The notes under the pieces: model-generated
Seen by the model: only the letters and a program-made list of their open reading frames with translations
Told to the model about the DNA's origin: nothing
Databases searched by the model: none
In this document: positions 1-4,008 of the stretch, one piece after another
Position numbering within the stretch: the stretch's first letter is position 1
Layout: each line of letters begins with the position of its first letter
Assembly: GCA_030616425.1 (NCBI GenBank)
Contig: JAUWXJ010000139.1
Span: forward strand, 1 to 6,095
Source of the DNA: Desulfobacterales bacterium
Lineage (GTDB): Bacteria > Desulfobacterota > Desulfobacteria > Desulfobacterales > C00003060
Direction: 5' to 3'
Length of the DNA stretch: 6,095 bases
Program-made: the position numbers and the translations under genes

Positions 1-294
1 AAGGCTGATAAAAGGCATATCACAGGCAAGAACAAAATTGTAATGTGTCTCTGAGGCAACTAACCCGGAGTAAATCCCGCCTAATGCACCTTTATCAGGA
101 AGAATATCTTTAACAACTTCCATCCCCAGATAACAATAAGAGTTAGGAGAATTAGTGACCACCATAATCTTGGGGAAGATTCTTGATAGTCTAGCTGATA
201 TCTCTTCTATGATTACTTTATCCCCAATTTTTAGGAAGGCTTTGTTCATCGCGATTCTCGTACTTTTGCCCCCCGCTAGTACTATTCCAGTCAT
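1..294 (-). CDS. mobA: MobA, molybdenum cofactor guanylyltransferase (3' end cut off by left window edge)
   Basis: MobA transfers GMP from GTP to Mo-molybdopterin in the cytoplasm, forming the guanine dinucleotide cofactor used by DMSO-reductase-type enzymes such as the one at the right of this window. I translated 98 codons from the ATG at 294. The N-terminal nucleotide-binding loop LAGGKSTR is at residues 6-13 with Lys18 after it. ILPDKGALGGIYSGL (64-78) is the second conserved block, and ACDMPF (90-95) carries the metal-binding Asp92. Full MobA proteins are about 190-210 residues, so roughly half is visible. The start is firm because its ATG overlaps the mobB TGA (ATGA, 291-294), indicating translational coupling; no strong ribosome site is seen. 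One oddity is that the usual Arg-Met-Gly after the loop reads Arg-Ile-Ala here, so the Gly is replaced. Other NTP-transferases (MocA, GlmU-like) share the fold, but the motifs and the mobB neighbour favour MobA. Confidence 0.93.
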   Translation of the reverse strand, partial: MTGIVLAGGKSTRIAMNKAFLKIGDKVIIEEISARLSRIFPKIMVVTNSPNSYCYLGMEVVKDILPDKGALGGIYSGLVASETHYNFVLACDMPFISL

Positions 295-818
295 CTTCGA
301 TACCATTTCTCTGATGGAGTAACCAAAGCCCTTTTTTCGATAAAGTCCACTATGCCATCTATTTCCTCAAACCCAAACTGTGGGACATCGACTTCAAATT
401 GTTTATCTGTCACAAGGGCAATTCTATTGTTATTATCGATAGGCAGAAGTTTATCATGGATCTCTGATCTAAAGACCTCTATCTTTGGTTTGTCCCCCGC
501 CTTATATCCTTCAGTTATGACCATATCCATGTCGTGAAAAAGCTTTTCCGTAAGTTCGTCAAGGGACATTGACTCGTTTACTCTTTTAACAAGAGCCAGT
601 TTCTTATCTTTAGATGATGCTATAAGCACGGTGTCAGTCCCTGCATGAAAATGGCGATAGGTATCCTTGCCTTCATGATCAATCTCAAATCCATGCACAT
701 CGTGTTTGATCGTACCAACCTTATAACCTTTACTCTTGAGCTGAGGAATAATCTTTTCAATCAAGGTCGTCTTTCCGCTGTTGCTCTTCCCTACTATTGA
801 GATGATGGGTATACTCAT
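291..818 (-). CDS. mobB: MobB, GTP-binding accessory protein of molybdopterin-guanine dinucleotide synthesis
   Basis: MobB is a P-loop GTPase-like protein that binds MobA and is thought to supply or channel GTP during guanine dinucleotide cofactor formation. It is helpful but not essential in Escherichia coli. The 175-residue protein is a normal full length. The Walker A loop GKSNSGKT is at residues 10-17, the family motif GTIKHDVHGFEID at 35-47, ITEGYK at 101-106 (Walker B region) and KIEVFR at 112-117. The ATG at 818 is preceded by GGAGGG (822-827) with only 3-4 bases of spacing, slightly short but clear. The stop codon TGA overlaps the mobA ATG. About 79 bases separate it from the short ORF upstream and 286 from the MoeA-like gene, so it may have its own promoter. 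Its G+C (about 43% in a counted line) is much lower than in the MoeA-like and FmdE genes. Confidence 0.96.
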   Translation of the reverse strand: MSIPIISIVGKSNSGKTTLIEKIIPQLKSKGYKVGTIKHDVHGFEIDHEGKDTYRHFHAGTDTVLIASSKDKKLALVKRVNESMSLDELTEKLFHDMDMVITEGYKAGDKPKIEVFRSEIHDKLLPIDNNNRIALVTDKQFEVDVPQFGFEEIDGIVDFIEKRALVTPSEKWYRR

Positions 819-843
819 TTTCCCTCCACTTGATCTAAAATAT

Positions 844-857
844 GCACGTTGACGTGC
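844..857. repeat. Small perfect palindrome upstream of mobB (GCACGT-N2-ACGTGC)
   Basis: The two 6-base arms at 844-849 and 852-857 are exact reverse complements around 2 bases. On the mobB strand it reads GCACG-TCAA-CGTGC followed by ATATTTTAG, so it could fold as a 5-bp stem with a 4-base loop. It lies about 26-39 bases upstream of the mobB ATG. It may be a weak terminator of the preceding unit, a leader hairpin or a protein-binding site. The T-run is too poor to call a terminator. Confidence 0.35.
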
Positions 858-875
858 TCATTTTAAGTTAATTTC

Positions 876-888
876 ATTCCGGCGGAAT
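876..888. repeat. Second short palindrome in the mobB upstream gap (ATTCCG-N-CGGAAT)
   Basis: Six-base arms at 876-881 and 883-888 flank a single base. On the minus strand it follows just after the stop of the short ORF at 898 and is followed by an A/T-rich stretch (GAAATTAACTTAAAAT) without a clean T-tract. It could form a short 3'-end hairpin or be an operator half of the mobB promoter region. A TAAAAT sequence further along could serve as a -10 element, but no good -35 box is spaced correctly. Confidence 0.25.
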
Positions 889-897
889 CACTACGAA

Positions 898-1035
898 CTA
901 TTTGCCAAACTTATCGATCATGATGTCACTGGACCTATGGACCTCCACCAGCAGAATGAGAAACTCCATCCTTAACAATGGTCCATACTCTGGGAAAAGC
1001 AGGCGTGCAGCTCGCTGCCGAATGCCTCCTTCCAT
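898..1035 (-). CDS. Possible small protein of 45 residues, unrecognised
   Basis: I do not recognise this ORF. The ATG at 1035 is preceded by GGAGGT (1046-1051) with a spacing of 10 bases, which is a strong ribosome site and the main reason to list it. The frame is also open upstream to a TTG at 1080, giving 60 residues. The 45-residue product is basic at the N-terminus (GIRQRAARLLF), has a hydrophobic middle (MEFLILLVEV) and ends in DIMIDKFGK; no cysteines or known motif are seen. It lies between the MoeA-like gene, which ends 69 bases upstream of the ATG, and mobB on the same strand. It may be a real small protein, a decayed remnant of a larger gene or chance. Without it, 819-1104 would be a 286-base gap holding only two palindromes. 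Confidence 0.3.
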   Translation of the reverse strand: MEGGIRQRAARLLFPEYGPLLRMEFLILLVEVHRSSDIMIDKFGK

Positions 1036-1104
1036 AATGGTATTTACCTCCACCCTACGAGATTGAATAAAATCCCCCAACAGTCATTTGTAATGGGCAT
1101 GGTT

Positions 1105-2136
1105 TCACATCCCCTTACCAAAGGGGCAGTGGGGATAGCTGCACTCTTGACAGTCTCGGCAAAGGCCACCATGGCCCAGAAAGGCCAGCTGAGCCCTGCC
1201 GATTCGCTCTCCACTGAGAATTCTGGGGAGCACCAGATCCAGAACCGTTACCCGATGATGCAAACCACAGGCGGGGACACCCAGAAGCGGCACCTCACCT
1301 AAGTAGGCTACGAGAAACATGGCCCCGGGAAGTACGGCTGCACCGTAGTGCATCTCATTTGCCCCAGACTGCCGAATCCCCTGGCGGGTGACATCGTCGG
1401 GATCCACACTCATCCCCCCGCTCAGGAGGAGCAAATCGCAACCCTTCTCTAAATGAGAGCTGATCACCCGGCTGATGGCTGCTGCATTATCAGGGGCAAA
1501 ATCCAGCGCCACGACCTCGGAGCCGAGCGCTGCTACCTTCTCGGTGAGAATGGGAGCGAAACGATCCTCAATGAGACCGTGAAAGACCTCGTTTCCAGTG
1601 ATCACCAGCCCGGCTCGGGCACGGCGCAGGGGCCGGATCGCAAGCACCAATCTGTTCTGACGGGCAATGGCCGCGGCTCGCTCTATAGGTGCCCTTTTCA
1701 TGATTAATGGAATGGCACGAGTTGCTGCCACCAGCTCGCCCTTCCTTACCAGGGTGTGATTGTGGAGGGTGGCGCACATGACCTCCTCCACCATATTAAA
1801 GGCAGCTAGGGCAGCTGTGTCCACTACGAGAAGACCGTCTCTGCCGGCTAAGAGGTTAATTTTCCCCTCATGAGGCTTGTCTTCCCAGACGATTCCCTCT
1901 CCAGCGAGGGCCTCAGCCAGGATGCACGCGGCTTCGTCCTCATGAATTTCATTTTCTGCAAGGTCGATGAGGTAGAGATGGTTTTTTCCCAGACGCTGGA
2001 GGTGGCATAGGTCCTCCTCACAGACGGTGTGGCCTTTGCGAAAGGCGGCTCCCTTGAACTCGCCGGGACGAATCTCCGTAATATCATGGGCCAGATTGCT
2101 ACCCACAGCCTCCTGCAATTTTATCTTTTTCAGCAC
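1105..2136 (-). CDS. Molybdopterin-binding MoeA/MogA-like protein with C-terminal Cys cluster
   Basis: The protein has a MoCF_biosynth (molybdopterin-binding) domain at about residues 172-315, the fold shared by MogA and MoeA, which adenylate molybdopterin and insert the metal. Visible signatures are LVITGNEVF (177-185), SGGMSVDPDDVT (239-250), matching the family GG-x-S/T...DD-V-T motif, and LLGVPAC (284-290) in place of the usual LPGNP. The first 170 residues are not a standard MoeA N-terminal region that I can confirm. The tail carries Cys326, Cys329, Cys332 and Cys337 (CX2CX2CX4C) followed by PFGKG, a possible metal or Fe-S site. At 343 residues it is shorter than classical MoeA (about 400). 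The start is GTG at 2136, supported by AAGGAG at 2145-2150. It follows the FmdE-family gene after 78 bases and shares its high G+C. Binding of molybdopterin is well supported; its exact step is inference. Confidence 0.85.
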   Translation of the reverse strand: MLKKIKLQEAVGSNLAHDITEIRPGEFKGAAFRKGHTVCEEDLCHLQRLGKNHLYLIDLAENEIHEDEAACILAEALAGEGIVWEDKPHEGKINLLAGRDGLLVVDTAALAAFNMVEEVMCATLHNHTLVRKGELVAATRAIPLIMKRAPIERAAAIARQNRLVLAIRPLRRARAGLVITGNEVFHGLIEDRFAPILTEKVAALGSEVVALDFAPDNAAAISRVISSHLEKGCDLLLLSGGMSVDPDDVTRQGIRQSGANEMHYGAAVLPGAMFLVAYLGEVPLLGVPACGLHHRVTVLDLVLPRILSGERIGRAQLAFLGHGGLCRDCQECSYPHCPFGKGM

Positions 2137-2144
2137 GGTGTTAA

Positions 2145-2150
2145 CTCCTT
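2145..2150 (-). promoter_or_regulatory. Ribosome binding site deciding the GTG start of the MoeA-like gene
   Basis: AAGGAG on the minus strand lies 8 bases before GTG at 2136, which opens a protein beginning MLKKIKLQEA. An ATG at 2153 is also present but opens only a 7-codon frame (MKELTPC) that ends at 2130, across the GTG, and has no ribosome site of its own. The GTG is therefore the start. Confidence 0.7.
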
Positions 2151-2168
2151 CATTAGGGTATTGTGCAT

Positions 2169-2181
2169 AGCGCAGTGCGCT
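2169..2181. repeat. Short hairpin between FmdE-family and MoeA-like genes
   Basis: AGCGC (2169-2173) and GCGCT (2177-2181) pair around a 3-base loop within the 78-base intergenic stretch. There is no T-run after it on the minus strand, so it is not a terminator. It could be a processing or stability element between the two cistrons, or chance. Confidence 0.25.
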
Positions 2182-2214
2182 TGCGGCAAAAACGTTCAGG
2201 GACCATCCATTAAG

Positions 2215-2940
2215 CTAAGCATCGTCAATCAATCGTTCTCCAACAAGGGAAGCCGTTTCGTGATCTGCCCACTGTTGGACTTCGGATTGTCGGTCGAGAG
2301 CTGAAGGCAGATTGGTTTGTGTGGGGGCCCAATTCATGTCCGGCCACATGACCTCCTGGGCATTATTGAAATAAGCGCCATGGGCGCAGGGACGACAAAG
2401 GGCTTCCCCATCAACAATAGTCTCTCGGTGATCACGCACCACCTGACCACAGCGGCTACAGGAGACCTTGCGACGGGTGGGGCCGGGCAAATCAAACTCG
2501 CTGACTGTAACGTGGACCCGCTGAACCCGGAAAAGGACACTGTCTGGCATGCGCCGGTACGCTTGGAGCTGTTGCCGGTGTTTCCCTAAGACTTCAGGGG
2601 CATACACGGGGGCAAGGCTGCGAGCGTCCTCGGTGGAAAGTACCCGGAATGCCTCGTTTGTGTGCAGGTTTACAAAGGTGGCGGCCATGATTCCATAGTC
2701 CATAAACTTCAACGAGCGTCTCCCCAGCTTAACGCCGGTCACATAGGCAACGGCGTCAGCAGTGCACCGGTCCATCTCAACATAGACGATAAGCTTTTTA
2801 ATCTGATCGTGTCCACTGGGATCATCTAGACCGATGAGCTGGCAGCCCACCATGGCCATGCGCACCCCCACCACCTGACCCGGACAGAGATGTCCATGGG
2901 TTGCGGCTGAGGAGGCCAGTAATTCCTCAAAAGTTTTCAT
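2215..2940 (-). CDS. FmdE-family protein with zinc ribbon and C-terminal extension
   Basis: This 241-residue protein belongs to the FmdE family, named after a polypeptide of the molybdenum formylmethanofuran dehydrogenase operon; the biochemical role is not settled. The N-terminal domain has HGHLCPG at residues 15-21 and VEMDRCTADAV at 54-64 (Cys59), then LKFMDYG at 77-83, all family signatures with likely metal-binding His and Cys. A zinc ribbon follows: Cys161-x2-Cys164 and Cys182-x2-Cys185. About 50 residues then follow that I match to nothing, an unusual tail because such proteins often end soon after the ribbon. No methanofuran-dehydrogenase catalytic subunits are in view, and the neighbours are cofactor genes, so a role in molybdenum or cofactor handling is a reasonable inference. 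The start is ATG 2940, not the GTG at 2955, because GGAGGT (2948-2953) sits 7 bases before it and overlaps that GTG. High G+C (about 63% in a counted line). Confidence 0.88.
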   Translation of the reverse strand: MKTFEELLASSAATHGHLCPGQVVGVRMAMVGCQLIGLDDPSGHDQIKKLIVYVEMDRCTADAVAYVTGVKLGRRSLKFMDYGIMAATFVNLHTNEAFRVLSTEDARSLAPVYAPEVLGKHRQQLQAYRRMPDSVLFRVQRVHVTVSEFDLPGPTRRKVSCSRCGQVVRDHRETIVDGEALCRPCAHGAYFNNAQEVMWPDMNWAPTQTNLPSALDRQSEVQQWADHETASLVGERLIDDA

Positions 2941-2947
2941 ATGTTTT

Positions 2948-2953
2948 ACCTCC
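2948..2953 (-). promoter_or_regulatory. Ribosome binding site fixing the FmdE-family start
   Basis: A perfect GGAGGT lies 7 bases from ATG 2940. The in-frame GTG at 2955-2953 overlaps the first base of this site, so starting there would leave the gene without a ribosome site; the five extra residues it would add are therefore excluded. Confidence 0.8.
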
Positions 2954-3007
2954 ACTCGGACATAACATATAATGCGAGCTTCCTAGCCGCTACAGTGGAC
3001 TGGGAGC

Positions 3008-3027
3008 TTATGTTAAATCTAACATAA
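3008..3027. promoter_or_regulatory. Perfect 8+8 inverted repeat, candidate operator upstream of the FmdE-family gene
   Basis: TTATGTTA (3008-3015) and TAACATAA (3020-3027) are exact reverse complements around the 4-base spacer AATC. The centre is about 77 bases upstream of the FmdE-family ATG, in the 214-base gap after the torD-like gene. A further partial copy, TAACATA, lies at 2963-2969, closer to the start. The symmetry and A/T-rich arms suit a dimeric helix-turn-helix regulator. The gene context makes a molybdate- or tungstate-responsive regulator (ModE or TunR type) an attractive guess, and the TAAC half-sites loosely recall ModE sites, but I cannot verify the match. A weak -10-like TAACAT falls within the repeat. 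Confidence 0.5.
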
Positions 3028-3034
3028 TTGCCGG

Positions 3035-3042
3035 AAAAAAAA
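3035..3042 (-). other. Eight-base T-tract in the gap after the torD-like gene
   Basis: On the minus strand this is T8, preceded by GGGATAAA and immediately upstream of the inverted repeat. It could be the tail of a transcription terminator for the oxidoreductase-chaperone unit, but the only upstream pairing I find is weak (TTCC...GGAA), with no G+C-rich stem. It could equally be bent A-tract DNA helping a promoter or operator. I do not call a terminator. Confidence 0.3.
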
Positions 3043-3049
3043 TTTATCC

Positions 3050-3151
3050 CTATTTCCCCTGGAACTCTTTCTGCGGAATCTCATTAGCCCGTTGAACAAC
3101 ATAACTCCTGTTTGGAAAATCCATGATTCGGCACGTACATAGTTTCTCCAT
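3050..3151 (-). CDS. Possible 33-residue small protein directly after, and in frame with, the torD-like stop
   Basis: ATG at 3151 opens a 33-codon frame ending at TAG 3050. The product starts MEKLCTCRIMDF, with a Cys-Thr-Cys, and continues FPNRSYVVQRANEIP, a varied and protein-like composition. It lies one codon beyond the torD-like stop TAA (3157-3155) in the same frame, so it may be a separate, reinitiated small protein or a C-terminal extension cut off by a nonsense change. No Shine-Dalgarno sequence precedes it. I recognise no family. Low confidence that it is translated. Confidence 0.25.
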   Translation of the reverse strand: MEKLCTCRIMDFPNRSYVVQRANEIPQKEFQGK

Positions 3152-3154
3152 TTG

Positions 3155-3895
3155 TTAATAAGGGTTAAGGAGAGGTGGTCTTGCCATATCAATGTCCTGG
3201 CTGGAATGAGAATCGAATTCATTCACTGTAACATGCTGAAAACTTGGGTATTTTTCTAGTTCGCGCTGTTCGAATTCCAAAACCCTGTTTGTCAATTTGG
3301 CAACCTCCCGATAGAAAGATAATTCTGCATCTTTAATTACCTTTTCACAAAACAGAGGTATCCATAAGAGAATGTGTTCATCGATAAATCTCTTCTCGGT
3401 TTTCAAACACCAAAACACCGTATCCTGATCTTTATCTTCCCAGGCCTGAGCTTCTCGCTTTGTTAGCTCTTGCATAAACTCTAACTCTACACTGATGTGG
3501 TCGGGCATCCCCCGGTAGCCTGACTTATATTCAATCCCGGAGCATTCAATACATTTTTTGACCTTAACAGTTGCCGCTCCCCAGAGTGAACCTCCCCCTT
3601 CTTCCTTTGTGAGGTGAACAGACTCATGGGGAGAGATATGTTTGCCAGGGCCAAGAAACAATCGTGCATACTCAACAGCGAGATCTTCAATAAGTTTTTC
3701 CTCAGGAAGGTTAAGAAACTCACCCCCTAACTGAACTCCTAAATGAGACAAGGCCCCTTGGAACCGAGCGTGTCTAATCTGCTTTAGGAGGGCCTTGCCC
3801 ACTTCCTCACGGTAGATCGTTGCTAAGAGGCCATAGATATTGCTCCTCTGCCTTGCTACGTCTGCCATATCTTCTCGGGTTTCATTTTTTTCCAT
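3155..3895 (-). CDS. TorD/DmsD-family chaperone for the molybdoenzyme
   Basis: TorD-family proteins are all-helical cytoplasmic chaperones that bind the apo form and Tat signal of a molybdoenzyme and allow cofactor insertion before export. Family signatures in this 246-residue protein are EYARLFLGPGKHISPHESVHL at about residues 75-95 (Gly-Pro then Ser-Pro-x-Glu-Ser), PDHISVELEFM at 131-141, and the helix EKRFIDEHILLWIP at 167-180. A CIEC pair (115 and 118) is an extra feature of unknown meaning. Length is slightly above the usual 180-230. It follows the oxidoreductase gene by 113 bases and is almost certainly its dedicated chaperone. The start is uncertain: ATG 3895 has a weak AAAGAG nearby, while the strong GGAGGGAGG (3913-3921) is 17 bases away, too far; GTG 3943 and ATG 3868 remain possible. 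Low G+C (about 43% in a counted line). Confidence 0.9.
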   Translation of the reverse strand: MEKNETREDMADVARQRSNIYGLLATIYREEVGKALLKQIRHARFQGALSHLGVQLGGEFLNLPEEKLIEDLAVEYARLFLGPGKHISPHESVHLTKEEGGGSLWGAATVKVKKCIECSGIEYKSGYRGMPDHISVELEFMQELTKREAQAWEDKDQDTVFWCLKTEKRFIDEHILLWIPLFCEKVIKDAELSFYREVAKLTNRVLEFEQRELEKYPSFQHVTVNEFDSHSSQDIDMARPPLLNPY

Positions 3896-3924
3896 GCGGC
3901 GTATCTCTTTTTCCTCCCTCCGCG

Positions 3925-3964
3925 CTCTGCCAGCGAAGAGCACTCTATCTTTTCCTTGGCAGAG
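3925..3964. repeat. Long-range 8-bp inverted repeat in the oxidoreductase-chaperone gap
   Basis: CTCTGCCA (3925-3932) and TGGCAGAG (3957-3964) are perfect reverse complements enclosing 24 bases, and the loop itself contains a nested AGAG-N2-CTCT. In the transcript the stem would end just upstream of, and slightly overlap the edge region of, the GGAGGGAGG ribosome site of the torD-like gene (3913-3921). It could protect the upstream mRNA from decay or modulate chaperone translation. If translation began at GTG 3943 the repeat would be partly coding. Confidence 0.4.
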
Positions 3965-3991
3965 AAAGTCTAGCGCTTGATTGGCCTGTTA

Positions 3992-4008
3992 CTGACCTTT
4001 GGAGTCAG
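3992..4008. repeat. Hairpin immediately after the oxidoreductase stop codon
   Basis: CTGAC (3992-3996) and GTCAG (4004-4008) pair around 7 bases directly after TAG (4011-4009). It is followed on the minus strand by TAACAGGCC, not a T-tract, so intrinsic termination is unlikely. With the larger stem at 3925-3964 it makes the 113-base intercistronic stretch rich in potential structure, which fits different expression levels of enzyme and chaperone. Confidence 0.25.

Noticed and set aside
844..888. Rho-independent terminators before mobB
   Set aside because: Both palindromes are short and neither is followed by a proper T-run on the transcribed strand.
2130..2153. Seven-codon leader ORF (MKELTPC) overlapping the GTG start of the MoeA-like gene
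   Set aside because: Its ATG has no ribosome site and overlaps the one for GTG; such short frames are common by chance.
2941..3154. Molybdenum cofactor (Moco) riboswitch in the gap before the FmdE-family gene
   Set aside because: The gene context invited a search, but I see no set of conserved helices typical of that RNA, only the 8+8 repeat and a T-tract.
3019..3222. Minus-strand 67-codon ORF overlapping the torD-like 3' end
   Set aside because: It overlaps confirmed coding sequence in another frame, crosses the T-tract and inverted repeat, and has no clear ribosome site.
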